Of a stretch of 64,000 nt of DNA, positions 19,199 to 28,716 are shown piece after piece (within the stretch, counting starts at the first letter, position 1; each line of letters begins with the position of its first letter). Both the position numbers and the translations under genes were made by a program. Origin of the DNA: JAAURB01 sp049649525 (GTDB lineage: Bacteria > Cyanobacteriota > Cyanobacteriia > Cyanobacteriales > Microcoleaceae); contig JBARZE010000050.1 in assembly GCA_049649525.1 (NCBI GenBank), positions 372,001-436,000 on the forward strand. The letters run 5' to 3'. The notes under the pieces were generated by a model. It was given only the letters and a program-made list of their open reading frames with translations, had not been told where the DNA came from and did not search any database.

Positions 19199-20881
19199 AT
19201 GGTTTTTAATTGGTTTCGTCGTCAGAAAAAGTCTAATGAGTCTGCCTCTGAGGTAACTCCCACCTCGCCCGCGCCAGAACCCGAACCGACTCCTGCGGCT
19301 CAAAGCCCGGCTCAACAGACAACTCAAAGTCCGGAAGATTATCTGAAATGGGCAAAAGCAGCTTATCAAAATATTCAACAGCAAAAAACAGAAACGCCTG
19401 AAGTTGCAGAGGAACAGACAGAACCTATTGCTGAGACGACCCAGACGCAGACCGAACCCGAAGAAACGGCAGCAGAACAACCCAGTTCACCTGTTACGCC
19501 AGTTGACGAAGTCATAGTTGAAACTGTTGCAGAAGAAAATATTGCGCCTCTAGCTGAAGAACCGACAGAAGAACCGACAACCCCGACAGAAACGGTTGAA
19601 AGTGAAGCGGTTACCTTAGAACCAGAAAATATTGCGGTTGAGGCTGAAACCCCAGAAACGACAGGCGACTCAGAATCCCCTGTAACAGCAACTGAACCTG
19701 AAACGACAGAAACGTCAGAAACGTCAGAATCACCCGTATCCGCCCCAGCCATGCCCTTGTGGGCGCAGACTCAGGCAGAACGCCTAGCCCGGATGGAACG
19801 ACTCAGGGAAACCGCGATTGAAGAAGAAGAGGAAGAAGTGGCTGCAACCAGTGCAACAGCAGCAGACAATATTGCTTTTGATGAGATGTTTTTGTGGACG
19901 GCTGAAGTCCTAGCCAATCAAGGTCGCCGTCCGGATGAAGTGGCCATTGAAGAAATTACATGGTTACAGAAACTCTGGAGAGGACTCGGACGGACTCGCC
20001 GAAATTTACTCAACCAACTTAAAGCGATTGTCGGACAGGGGCCGCTGAATCAAGCGGCGGTTGATGAAATTGAATCGTTGTTGCTACAAGCCGATGTGGG
20101 AATTGATGCGACTGACCGCATTATTGCCGCTTTGCAGGAAAAACTCAAACAAGAAGCCTTACCCCCCGAAGCCGCGATCGCCTATTTGAAACAAGTCTTG
20201 CGGGATATTTTAGAATCTCCCTATCAAAATGGTTATTCTCCTACATTTGCCCCAGAAAAAGAAACATTGAATATTTGGTTAATTACGGGTGTCAACGGAG
20301 CGGGAAAAACGACTACAATTGGTAAAATTGCTCACCTGGCTCGGAAATCAGAGTACAATTGCTTAATTGCAGCGGCTGATACATTCCGAGCGGCAGCCGT
20401 CGAGCAAGTGAAAGTGTGGGGAGAACGAAGTGGGGTCGATGTGATTGCTAACCCCGGTCAAAATACAGATCCAGCAGCCGTCGTGTTTGATGCCATTGCA
20501 GCAGCCAATAGCCGTAATGCCGAATTGCTACTCGTCGATACTGCGGGTCGTCTTCAGAATAAAAAGAACTTAATGGAGGAATTAAGTAAAGTTCGTCGCA
20601 TCATCAATAAAAAAGCACCGAATGCTGTTATAGAATCCTTGCTGGTGTTAGATTCCACTTTAGGACAAAATGGCCTCAGACAAGCAGAAGTTTTTGCTGA
20701 AGCCGCCCAACTCAGCGGGGTGATCTTGACAAAATTAGATGGAACTGCTAAAGGTGGTGTGGCGCTCGCAGTTGTTCAACAGTTGGGTTTACCGATCCGA
20801 TTTATCGGAGTGGGAGAGAGTATCGAAGACTTACGCCCCTTTTCCAGTTATGAGTTTATCGAAGCTTTGTTAAGTGGTTAA
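19199..20881 (+). CDS. ftsY: Signal recognition particle receptor FtsY
   Basis: 560 residues. The first roughly 220 residues are an acidic, Pro/Glu/Thr-rich region typical of FtsY membrane-associating A domains, here long. The NG domain follows: helical N part (about 240-340), then GTPase motifs G1 GVNGAGKTTTIGK, DTFRAAAVEQ, DTAGR and TKLDGTAKGG. Receptor for SRP-ribosome complexes at the membrane. No operon partner nearby. Confidence 0.96.
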   Translation: MVFNWFRRQKKSNESASEVTPTSPAPEPEPTPAAQSPAQQTTQSPEDYLKWAKAAYQNIQQQKTETPEVAEEQTEPIAETTQTQTEPEETAAEQPSSPVTPVDEVIVETVAEENIAPLAEEPTEEPTTPTETVESEAVTLEPENIAVEAETPETTGDSESPVTATEPETTETSETSESPVSAPAMPLWAQTQAERLARMERLRETAIEEEEEEVAATSATAADNIAFDEMFLWTAEVLANQGRRPDEVAIEEITWLQKLWRGLGRTRRNLLNQLKAIVGQGPLNQAAVDEIESLLLQADVGIDATDRIIAALQEKLKQEALPPEAAIAYLKQVLRDILESPYQNGYSPTFAPEKETLNIWLITGVNGAGKTTTIGKIAHLARKSEYNCLIAAADTFRAAAVEQVKVWGERSGVDVIANPGQNTDPAAVVFDAIAAANSRNAELLLVDTAGRLQNKKNLMEELSKVRRIINKKAPNAVIESLLVLDSTLGQNGLRQAEVFAEAAQLSGVILTKLDGTAKGGVALAVVQQLGLPIRFIGVGESIEDLRPFSSYEFIEALLSG

Positions 20882-21233
20882 TGGATCATCTTAGCTCTGA
20901 CGGTACTTTACACTCTAAAAAATATGGCTGGCTTGACATTGGCAAAACTGACAAGGTTGCTTTCAAACTTTTGGGGAAAGTCTGTCAATGTTACTGAAGT
21001 TCTATTAAATTTAGCCTGACTAAATTAAGATCACAACCATTCACTCACTAGCCTCAAAAACCTGAAACTTATCCAATGCCGGGATAACTTTCTCGGTAAT
21101 CACATAGAATTTAAAATATTTCATTGATTGCCTGAGCAGGTTGCATCTTACCCTCAACTCCTGTCTGCGTTATTTGATTAACCTCATATTATTTCCAAAG
21201 TCACCTAAAACTTTTAACAAATCCCAAACTGAT
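20882..21233. other. Intergenic region upstream of the PP2C gene
   Basis: About 350 bp. A TTG-started extension of the next ORF covers 21141-21233 but looks non-coding. No other feature seen. Confidence 0.35.
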
Positions 21234-22721
21234 ATGACAGCAGTGCCCATGCCTCAACATTCAAACCACTCTGTGAATTGGGCCTCTCCCACTCCTCCAA
21301 CTTCTCCCACTTCCATGACTCCTGTGATTACCCTCAAGGAGTTAGTTGCACGCTTGCACCGAGAACAGCAAAATGTCAATGAGTTGTTAAGTTCTCTTGG
21401 GTTTGCGCTGCGTAGTTTTAATAACCTGAATCAATTTTTGGAATTAACCCCGTTAGTGGTCAGTCGTGTAACAGATGCTGATGGGGGTGCTTTAATTTTA
21501 TTCAAATCAAATGGGCAGGTTCGGTTCCAGCGGCTTCATTGTCAGGAGGGCCGCCAATGCCAAGATATCCGTTTTGCACTCGAAACCGCCACCCGTCAAA
21601 TCACCACTCAACCGAAAACAGCATCGGTCGATCAGTTTCCTCAAGCAGTTCTGCCCAACTACATCACCAGTTTAGACTATCAGATGAGTCATTGTCTGGG
21701 CAAAGAAGTACAACTGTTTGGAACTCCGGTATTGGTCAATAATCAAGAACGCGGCCGACTTTACGTCTTCAGTCATGACTCGAATTATCGTTGGACTCCC
21801 ACCCGACAAAAATTAATTCGTTTAGTTGCCGACCAAACAGCCGTTGCTATCTCTAATGATGAATTGGCGGTTTCTCTGCGCGAAAAAGAACGCCTAGACC
21901 GAGAATTAGAAATTGGGGCAGAAATTCAACTGCAATTATTACCCCGTCAATGCCCAAAAATTCCAGGAATGTCAGTGGTGGCCCGCTGTGATACGGCAAA
22001 TCGTGTGGGGGGTGATTATTATGATTTTATTCCTTCTAACTTTGACCAACAAACCAATGCTCACCCTGATACCAATGTGCAATGGAGTATTGTGATCGGA
22101 GATGTGATGGGGAAAGGGGTTCCGGCTGGCTTAATTATGACCATGACTCGGGGAATGTTACGGGCAGAAGTCCTTAACCGTCACTCCCCCGGACAGATTT
22201 TACAGCACCTCAACCAAGTGATGTACGCTGATTTGGAGAATTCTAATCGGTTTGTTACCCTGTTTTACTCAGAATACGATCCTAAAACGCGGATATTATC
22301 TTACAGTAACGCGGCTCATCATCCCCCATTATTATGGCAAGCTGCCACTGATTCAATTCAACGCTTAGATACCATAGGGATGTTAATTGGTTTAGATGCC
22401 GATACCCGTTACTCAGAAGCCCAAGTTCAGCTTTATCCAGGTGATACTATTATTTATTTCACAGATGGATTTACTGATGCGGCGAACCAACAAGGCGATC
22501 GCTATGATGAAGAGAATTTACAAATTGCTTTTCAATGGGCTTGTCAAAATTGTGATGGTGCTGAAGCCATACTAGATTATATTTTTAATCAAGTGAATGA
22601 ATTTGTCGGCCCCGGTAGCCATAATATTGATGATATGACCCTGGTGGTGGTGCAAGTTCAACCTGATTATTCCACTGAGACTTACCATGTATCCCAAAAT
22701 TCTGTCGCGTCGGACTTTTAA
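21234..22721 (+). CDS. GAF-domain PP2C-type phosphatase (RsbU/SpoIIE family)
   Basis: About 495 residues from the ATG at 21234; the ORF can be opened to a TTG at 21141, but the extension is not protein-like. A GAF domain (about residues 45-215) is followed by a linker helix (EKERLDRELEIGAEIQLQLLP) and a PP2C-like SpoIIE domain with metal sites in VGGDYYDFIP, VIGDVMGKGVPAGL and YFTDGFTDA. It probably dephosphorylates an anti-anti-sigma factor. No STAS or kinase gene is adjacent. Confidence 0.87.
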   Translation: MTAVPMPQHSNHSVNWASPTPPTSPTSMTPVITLKELVARLHREQQNVNELLSSLGFALRSFNNLNQFLELTPLVVSRVTDADGGALILFKSNGQVRFQRLHCQEGRQCQDIRFALETATRQITTQPKTASVDQFPQAVLPNYITSLDYQMSHCLGKEVQLFGTPVLVNNQERGRLYVFSHDSNYRWTPTRQKLIRLVADQTAVAISNDELAVSLREKERLDRELEIGAEIQLQLLPRQCPKIPGMSVVARCDTANRVGGDYYDFIPSNFDQQTNAHPDTNVQWSIVIGDVMGKGVPAGLIMTMTRGMLRAEVLNRHSPGQILQHLNQVMYADLENSNRFVTLFYSEYDPKTRILSYSNAAHHPPLLWQAATDSIQRLDTIGMLIGLDADTRYSEAQVQLYPGDTIIYFTDGFTDAANQQGDRYDEENLQIAFQWACQNCDGAEAILDYIFNQVNEFVGPGSHNIDDMTLVVVQVQPDYSTETYHVSQNSVASDF

Positions 22722-22893
22722 GTTGAGTTGTATCTCTTGTTGTATGTTTGCTGTTGTGCTAGCTCAACAAGTTGATGTTGACATCGTTGGAGATTTCCAA
22801 AACGCTTGGAGTAATTTCATCGAAACAGGACAAGTATGGGCTTTTCTGATTGGTATTGGGATAGGCTGGTGGATTAGGAGTGTTTCACCCTAA
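22687..22893 (+). CDS. Possible small membrane protein overlapping the phosphatase 3' end
   Basis: 68 codons, overlapping the previous gene by 35 bp in another frame. It contains a short hydrophobic stretch, then DVDIVGDFQNAWSNFIETGQ and a terminal hydrophobic helix (WAFLIGIGIGWWI) ending in a positive charge, which looks protein-like. A shorter start at 22744 is possible. Its position between the phosphatase and argH gives no function. Confidence 0.42.
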   Translation: MYPKILSRRTFKLSCISCCMFAVVLAQQVDVDIVGDFQNAWSNFIETGQVWAFLIGIGIGWWIRSVSP

Positions 22894-23002
22894 AATAGTG
22901 ATTTGTCATGGGTTGTTGATGGAGATCTGCAACACAGTAAGAATTCCTCCACTTTGCCATATAATTACTAACCCAGAACTCTTTGTCCGATGAATCTCAA
23001 CT

Positions 23003-24406
23003 ATGACCCAGTCTAAAACTTGGAGTGAACGGTTTGAAACGGCTTTGCATCCTGCCATCGCCGCTTTTAATGCCAGTATCGGTTTTGATATTGAACTGAT
23101 TGAATATGATTTGACGGGTTCTGTCGCCCATGCCAAAATGTTGGCGAAAACAGGGATTATTTCCCCCGAAGAAGGAGAAACTTTAGTTCAGGGTTTAGAA
23201 CAAATTCGCTCTGAACATCGCGACGGCAAATTTAACCCCGGTATCGAAGCTGAAGATATTCATTTTGCGGTCGAAAGGCGACTCATAGAAATAGTCGGAG
23301 ATGTGGGTAAAAAACTCCATACGGGGCGATCGCGCAATGATCAAGTCGGAACCGATACCCGATTATATCTGCGGGATCAAATTCAGCAAATTTGCGGCCA
23401 ATTGGTTCAGTTTCAAACCGTATTATTGAAGTTAGCTGAGTCCCATGTCGAAACCCTGATTCCCGGTTATACTCATCTCCAACGCGCCCAACCCATTAGT
23501 TTAGCCCATCATCTCTTGGCTTATGTGGAAATGGCAAATAGAGACACAGAACGCCTCGCAGATGCTTACAAACGAGTTGATATTAGTCCTCTCGGTTGTG
23601 GTGCATTAGCTGGAACCACATTCGCGATCGATCGTCATTATACCGCCGAACTATTGACATTTAAAAACATTTATGCTAATAGCTTAGACGGTGTCAGCGA
23701 TCGCGACTGGGCCGTAGAATTCTTATCTGCTGCCAGTTTAATTATGGTGCATTTAAGCCGATTATCGGAAGAGATGATTCTCTGGGCTTCTCAGGAATTT
23801 GGCTTTATTCGTCTCAAGGATAATTGTTCCACCGGCTCCTCGATTATGCCCCAGAAGAAAAACCCAGATATACCGGAATTAGTGCGGGGGAAAGCCGGGC
23901 GCGTGTTTGGGCATCTGCAAGGGATGTTAGTGATTATGAAAGCCTTACCTTTGGCTTACAACAAAGATTTGCAGGAAGATAAAGAAGGGTTGTTTGATAC
24001 CGTCAAAACAGTTAAAGGTTGTTTAGAAGCGATGACAATCTTATTAGCAGAAGGAATTGAATTTCAAACCCCTCGCTTAGCATCGGCTGTCACGGAAGAC
24101 TTTTCTAATGCAACTGATGTGGCGGACTACCTGGCGGCCAAAGGGGTGCCATTCCGAGAAGCCTACAATTTAGTCGGAAAAGTGGTTCGGACTTGTTTAC
24201 AGCAGGGAAAACTGTTGAAAGATCTAAGTTTAGAACAATGGCAGCAGTTACATCCGGCTTTTGAAACCGATATTTATGAGGCGATCGCACCTCGTCAAGT
24301 GGTTGCTGCCCGTAATAGTTATGGGGGGACTGGATTTGAACAACTCACCCAAGCAATTAATCGCACCCGCGATCGCTTAAATCAAATAAACTCAGCGCGA
24401 ATTTAA
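23003..24406 (+). CDS. argH: Argininosuccinate lyase
   Basis: 467 residues. Final step of arginine synthesis: argininosuccinate to arginine and fumarate. The superfamily signature GSSIMPQKKNPD is present, with HTGRSRNDQVGT and TPGYTHLQ-like (IPGYTHLQRAQP) substrate blocks. Full length, cytosolic tetramer by family. A hairpin follows the stop. Confidence 0.97.
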   Translation: MTQSKTWSERFETALHPAIAAFNASIGFDIELIEYDLTGSVAHAKMLAKTGIISPEEGETLVQGLEQIRSEHRDGKFNPGIEAEDIHFAVERRLIEIVGDVGKKLHTGRSRNDQVGTDTRLYLRDQIQQICGQLVQFQTVLLKLAESHVETLIPGYTHLQRAQPISLAHHLLAYVEMANRDTERLADAYKRVDISPLGCGALAGTTFAIDRHYTAELLTFKNIYANSLDGVSDRDWAVEFLSAASLIMVHLSRLSEEMILWASQEFGFIRLKDNCSTGSSIMPQKKNPDIPELVRGKAGRVFGHLQGMLVIMKALPLAYNKDLQEDKEGLFDTVKTVKGCLEAMTILLAEGIEFQTPRLASAVTEDFSNATDVADYLAAKGVPFREAYNLVGKVVRTCLQQGKLLKDLSLEQWQQLHPAFETDIYEAIAPRQVVAARNSYGGTGFEQLTQAINRTRDRLNQINSARI

Positions 24407-24418
24407 CTGGCTCTATAC

Positions 24419-24452
24419 GGCAAAACTTTCTCTCAACCCAGTGAGTTTTGCC
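24419..24452 (+). terminator. Hairpin downstream of argH
   Basis: Nine-base-pair stem ggcaaaact/agttttgcc with a 16-base loop, 12 bp after the argH stop. There is no T run, so termination is plausible but not certain. Confidence 0.5.
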
Positions 24453-24786
24453 CAATCATCACCCTGATTATCATTGTCTGTCATGTCATGTCAGTCTGAA
24501 TCGATTGAGTGAGAATCTCTATAGTCGTGCAACGTTATATTTAGACAAATCAGAAACAGTAAAAATTGTTACAATCCTTGATTGACATAGCTAGCGCCAC
24601 AGATTTTGCCCGTGTACTGATAACGATAACTTTAGCAACAGATAAAATTTACTAATTGTGCTGAAAGTACTATATATACCCTGAGATAGATGTGATCTAA
24701 AACACATTATTTTGTTAACTTCAATGTTACATTTTGATTTAGCAATATGTAGATATCTTTCAAATTGTTAGGATTCACAAAGTCAG
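24453..24786. other. Intergenic region downstream of argH
   Basis: About 330 bp of AT-rich DNA without an ORF. It should hold the promoter of the small gene at 24787. No clear regulatory motif seen. Confidence 0.35.
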
Positions 24787-25026
24787 ATGAATAATAGTCG
24801 CCTAAATAGAGCCGATATGGGAATCATCGATCAGTTGGTTCAAGAAATCCTGAAAACAGGCTATTTAAGTCTCGAAGTTGAAAAACAGCTTCGTTATCTG
24901 CTGCAAATGACGAAATATAGCCAGAAAGACTTTCACGCTTTTATTCAGCTACAGCATGCTGCCCTAGACGGCTCAATTAGACAAGAATCACGAGAAGTGA
25001 TGTTTTCTAAGGCCTCTTATTCCTAA
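24787..25026 (+). CDS. Small conserved hypothetical protein, helical
   Basis: 79 residues, no recognised domain. Almost entirely amphipathic helix (IIDQLVQEILKTGYLSLEVE, QLRYLLQM). The pattern suggests a small dimeric cytosolic protein. Clean start with AGGA upstream. Not in an obvious operon. Confidence 0.6.
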   Translation: MNNSRLNRADMGIIDQLVQEILKTGYLSLEVEKQLRYLLQMTKYSQKDFHAFIQLQHAALDGSIRQESREVMFSKASYS

Positions 25027-25213
25027 CCCAGCAACACCCGAATGTATGTTGCCATAAATTGGGACAACCTCAGAATATTAAGAGAGAATATTTTAAAGGT
25101 AAAGAAACAGTAACAATAGGTTAACAATAGGATCGCTCTGTAATAATCTACACAGATTGTTCTCAAATCCATCTATAATGAGTTGGGGTTGCATAACTAT
25201 CAAGGAATTGATT

Positions 25214-25867
25214 ATGAGTGATTTCAAAACAACCCCTGAAACTGATCTTAATATTTCTCAACTCCTAGAGCGATACCAAGTTCGGGACGAATTGACTTTG
25301 AGAAACTGGGCTAAATTGCATGGAATTAATGGAAATCGGCCCACATTTTCTCCTCAAGAAGTAGATTTGATTGACCATGTCCATCACCATCTCCATAATT
25401 TAGGGATGAGTGTACCTGAATACCAAACATTAGTTAATCGTCGCAGTCATTGCGTCCCTAACTCTACTCAACCTCCGCAAAATTCTGCAGAATTTCAATC
25501 TGCACCCGTTCCCACTGCTGAACACAATCAGCCTGACGTTCAACAACCATCTCAACAATCTAACGAAGATATCAATCAACAGACATCTGAAGCAATTGAA
25601 GGGTTGATGGAACAATATTCAGAAGCAATTGATTATATGGGAGATCAAATTGCAGATCATTTTATTAATGAACTTGATGCATCTGTGATGCGTCACTTGG
25701 TTAAAAAAGTGAAGGTAAGACAACAAACTTCCCCGAGAAATACTCAACCCAATCGATTAATGAAAGCAATTCAAGTTGTATTTCAATCTAAAGAAGAGAA
25801 GTTATTAAAATCTGCCAGCCGAGATGAGTCACGCTTACAGATGGAAAGTAATCATCGACTCGGTTGA
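25214..25867 (+). CDS. Hypothetical protein with MerR-like N-terminal region
   Basis: About 217 residues from the ATG at 25214, which has an AAGGAA ribosome binding site; the longer ORF starts at a TTG. The first roughly 70 residues (ISQLLERYQVRDELTLRNW, FSPQEVDLIDHVHHHL) look like a winged-helix/MerR-type or Xis-like DNA-binding module. A Gln/Pro/Ser-rich linker and a helical C-terminal half follow. The function is unknown; a transcriptional or replication-associated role is a guess. Confidence 0.6.
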   Translation: MSDFKTTPETDLNISQLLERYQVRDELTLRNWAKLHGINGNRPTFSPQEVDLIDHVHHHLHNLGMSVPEYQTLVNRRSHCVPNSTQPPQNSAEFQSAPVPTAEHNQPDVQQPSQQSNEDINQQTSEAIEGLMEQYSEAIDYMGDQIADHFINELDASVMRHLVKKVKVRQQTSPRNTQPNRLMKAIQVVFQSKEEKLLKSASRDESRLQMESNHRLG

Positions 25868-26070
25868 GTTAAGGTTTAATCACTCGAAGCCCACAAAGTA
25901 GGATGTGTTGAATGATGCATCCTATAAATTATTTTTTTTCAGATTATTTTTTTCAAAATATATCGCAAGGCAGAATAAAAAATAGCCCTCTCTCTTTAAG
26001 ATCGGCTTAGGGATCTAATTAAATTATCACTACAGCGATCTATTATTTCAACTTTAAAGGAGTTAGAATC

Positions 26071-26547
26071 ATGATTCCATCCTGGTTAGTCATTGGCGGT
26101 GTTGTTGTACTGATAGCAGGGGCAGGTAATGCGGTTCTCAACTCAGAAGATATGCGTTGGTTCAACCGTTTACAACGTCCTCAATGGTTAACGTTTGAAA
26201 AATTAATTCCGGCAATTTGGATTACTACGTTTATCGCTGCAGCTTGGTCGGCTTATATTGTATGGGAAAATGAACCCAATACCCTCAGAACATGGCTGCT
26301 TATGGGAGTATATTTCTTATTAGAAGTCGTCACAATTGCTTATACACCAGTGATGTGTAAGTCGCGTAGTTTAAGAGCAGGTACAATTTTAGGCGGAACA
26401 GGGGTTCTGATTAGTTTACTCTTAATTTTAAGTGTATGGCCTATGTCTCAATGGGCTGCTTTATTACTCATGCCCTATGCAATCTGGAGTCCGATTGGAA
26501 CCTATACAACAGGGTCAATGATTCCCTTAAACCCAGCAGATGCTTAG
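26071..26547 (+). CDS. TspO/MBR-like membrane protein
   Basis: 158 residues with five predicted membrane helices. WFNRLQRPQWLTFEKLIPAI followed by an aromatic-rich helix (AAWSAYIVW) fits the TspO/MBR translocator family, although the motif is diverged from classical TspO. Tetrapyrrole or stress-related transport is the known role of the family. Strong ribosome binding site AAAGGAG. A 33-codon membrane ORF follows. Confidence 0.68.
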   Translation: MIPSWLVIGGVVVLIAGAGNAVLNSEDMRWFNRLQRPQWLTFEKLIPAIWITTFIAAAWSAYIVWENEPNTLRTWLLMGVYFLLEVVTIAYTPVMCKSRSLRAGTILGGTGVLISLLLILSVWPMSQWAALLLMPYAIWSPIGTYTTGSMIPLNPADA

Positions 26548-26676
26548 TCATAAATCGAAGTATTGAGAAATCGTTAATTAAGTTAACCAAAAACTTATAA
26601 AACTGTGATTATAGCAACTGAATTTAGCTTAAAATCTGATAGTGTAGAGGTCATTATCAAGAAGTGAGGAAAACTG

Positions 26677-26778
26677 ATGCCAGAAAAATATAGAATGCTC
26701 GTTGGAGCTCTATTAACAGCGGGTTGGGTCTCTATTTTATTTTATGGAAGTACTTGGTGGGATATGTTACTGGGATAA
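26677..26778 (+). CDS. Small single-pass membrane protein (33 aa)
   Basis: ATG at 26677 with a GTGAGGA ribosome binding site 5-6 bases upstream. The product is one hydrophobic helix (LVGALLTAGWVSILFYGSTW) with a charged N-terminus (MPEKYRM) and ends WWDMLLG. Size and shape resemble the small subunits of photosynthetic complexes, but it matches none that I remember (not PetN, PsbM, PsaM or PsbT). A T-rich hairpin-like stretch follows (about 26805-26835). The function is unknown. Confidence 0.6.
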   Translation: MPEKYRMLVGALLTAGWVSILFYGSTWWDMLLG

Positions 26779-26908
26779 TATTCTGACAATTTTAGAATGA
26801 TTTGGGAGAGGAAAAAATATCCTCTCTTTTTTTCTATCGGTTAATATTGATATAAAAAATATTCGGTGCGCCGCGCTTTAATCATGCTTAATAACGCACC
26901 ATAAAAAA

Positions 26909-27325
26909 TTAATCAATATCAATAAATGAAGGTTGAGTTAGAATCGAAGTATTAAAAGGATTAATTAAATCAGGAGTCCGGATAACCGGATCGCTAGAAA
27001 CTTGTCTAATCAATGCTTCTTCATACACTTGATTAATCCGCGCCGCATCATCTGCAATCAACGCTTCAGGAAAAGCATTCAGTCTGAGGGGCCAGGGATA
27101 GCTAACCCCAAGGAAAAATGAGGTAACCCCAAAAAAAGATTGTCCTTGAAACGCACTGCCCGAACTTCTAGAAGCCGCCTCATTAAATGGAATTGCGAAG
27201 GGTTGATAACCCGTCGAGAAATCGAGATCATACTCTTGTGCTTCAGCCGTCGGTACGCAAGCCCAGATACTAGCTGCGCCGAGTAAAGCGAACACACCAC
27301 GGTAAACTCTTGAACAGAGATTCAT
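26909..27325 (-). CDS. Exported hypothetical protein
   Basis: 138 residues. Clear signal peptide (1-29, cleavage after AEA). The mature part is Phe/Pro/Asn-rich with no known domain; YPWPLRLNAFPEALIADDAA stands out. AGAGGA ribosome binding site upstream. Divergent from pyrE. Not recognised. Confidence 0.6.
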   Translation of the reverse strand: MNLCSRVYRGVFALLGAASIWACVPTAEAQEYDLDFSTGYQPFAIPFNEAASRSSGSAFQGQSFFGVTSFFLGVSYPWPLRLNAFPEALIADDAARINQVYEEALIRQVSSDPVIRTPDLINPFNTSILTQPSFIDID

Positions 27326-27443
27326 AACTGTCCTCTTAAGAAATATAGAAATTTAATCTTTAGTTTGCCAACTCAGACCATAACTGGCAAATTGAAGGAT
27401 GGAACTTTAGATCCACGCCTACTCATCTTAATGCATCAAAATC

Positions 27444-28070
27444 ATGAGTCAACCATCAACAGATATAAATTCATCCCTGGCAACTGTAGACCTCAAACAA
27501 TTACGCACATGGCTGCTGGACTTTTTTTGTCAGTCTGCTTATCAAGAAGGAGATTTTGTCCTCTCTTCCGGTCAGCGCAGTACCTATTACATTAACGGCA
27601 AACAGGTAACTTTACATCCGTTAGGGGCGCTGGCAATTGGTCGGTTATTATTAGATTTACTGCCGACAGAAACCCAAGCCGTTGCCGGACTCACCCTGGG
27701 GGCTGACCCGATGGTCAGTGCAGTCAGTGTGGTTTCTGCTTATGAGAATCAACCCATCGTTGCCTTGATTATTCGTAAACAAGCCAAAGGACACGGAACA
27801 ATGGCTTATATTGAGGGGCCACAATTGCCCCAGGGTAGTCAGGTAGTCGTGTTAGAGGATGTCGTGACCACTGGACAATCCGCCCTGAAAGCAGTGAATC
27901 GTTTACAGGATGCAGGATATCAGGTGAATCAGATTATTGCTTTAGTTGACCGACAACAAGGCGGCACACAACTCTACCAAGAAGCCGGATTGAAGTTTAC
28001 AGCCTTATTTACAATCGATCAGTTGAAAGCTTGGAAATCTGAAGTATCAGGGGAAAATACAGCCAATTAG
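27444..28070 (+). CDS. pyrE: Orotate phosphoribosyltransferase
   Basis: 208 residues. PRPP-binding motif VVVLEDVVTTGQSAL, and LSSGQRSTYYINGK at the N-terminus. Converts orotate and PRPP to OMP in pyrimidine synthesis. Usual length. Confidence 0.94.
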   Translation: MSQPSTDINSSLATVDLKQLRTWLLDFFCQSAYQEGDFVLSSGQRSTYYINGKQVTLHPLGALAIGRLLLDLLPTETQAVAGLTLGADPMVSAVSVVSAYENQPIVALIIRKQAKGHGTMAYIEGPQLPQGSQVVVLEDVVTTGQSALKAVNRLQDAGYQVNQIIALVDRQQGGTQLYQEAGLKFTALFTIDQLKAWKSEVSGENTAN

Positions 28071-28208
28071 TCAGGGGGAAGGAATAGAATCAATCTAAAA
28101 ATGAGTAAATGTCAGAAAATTATGAGAAAAAAATCGAGATTTAAAACAAGATTTGATATAATTTTACATAACGATACAAATTAGTTGTAGTTATTAAGGG
28201 AAAAAATT

Positions 28209-28547
28209 ATGGCAGGATTATTCGGCCTATTTGGTAAAAAAGATAAAGACGGGGAAGATTATTTCTTAGACCCAGACGCTGCTCAAGCCTTTGGGAATGC
28301 AGAGTTTATGCGTCGTCAGCAAGAAGTGAAAAAGACCTTCCCCAAAATCTCTGGGGGAAAACCAACAGTTCCGCCAAAAATTTCACCGAAAGCGTCTTTC
28401 GATACGCCTAAGTCTTCTAAGTCTTCTACTTCTTCTTTCACCCCCTCTACTCCAGCCGAAACCCCGACAGGAACACCCACCCAACGGCGCAAAGCTGACT
28501 CGAATATGGATATGTTCCGTGATATGGCTAAAAATCTGAACAAGTAA
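28209..28547 (+). CDS. Conserved cyanobacterial hypothetical protein
   Basis: 112 residues. A short N-terminal segment MAGLFGLFGKKDKDGEDYFL, then DPDAAQAFGNAEFMRR, a Ser/Thr/Pro/Lys-rich disordered middle and a short terminal helix (MDMFRDMAKNLNK). The conserved ends around a variable linker suggest a small adaptor or membrane-interacting protein. No known function. Confidence 0.6.
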   Translation: MAGLFGLFGKKDKDGEDYFLDPDAAQAFGNAEFMRRQQEVKKTFPKISGGKPTVPPKISPKASFDTPKSSKSSTSSFTPSTPAETPTGTPTQRRKADSNMDMFRDMAKNLNK

Positions 28548-28593
28548 GACGGCAACAGATTACAAATCTGAGCTGAAAATATAACATCGTCAT

Positions 28594-28641
28594 GCGGCTA
28601 GACAAACTCTGCCTGAATTAAGGGTATTGGAGTCTAGCCGC
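28594..28641 (+). terminator. Hairpin downstream of the 112-aa gene
   Basis: Ten-base-pair stem gcggctagac/gtctagccgc with a long loop. A weak T content follows. Probably terminates the 28209-28547 gene. Confidence 0.55.
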
Positions 28642-28716
28642 TTGTGTTGAGAATTAGGATCGCGGAGGGGAACAAACTACGGTATGCTGTATTTTGAAGG
28701 CTAAAAGGTAAGATAT

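Noticed and set aside
19375..19752. 125-codon Ser/Val-rich ORF opposite ftsY
   Set aside because: Antisense shadow of the acidic N-terminal region.
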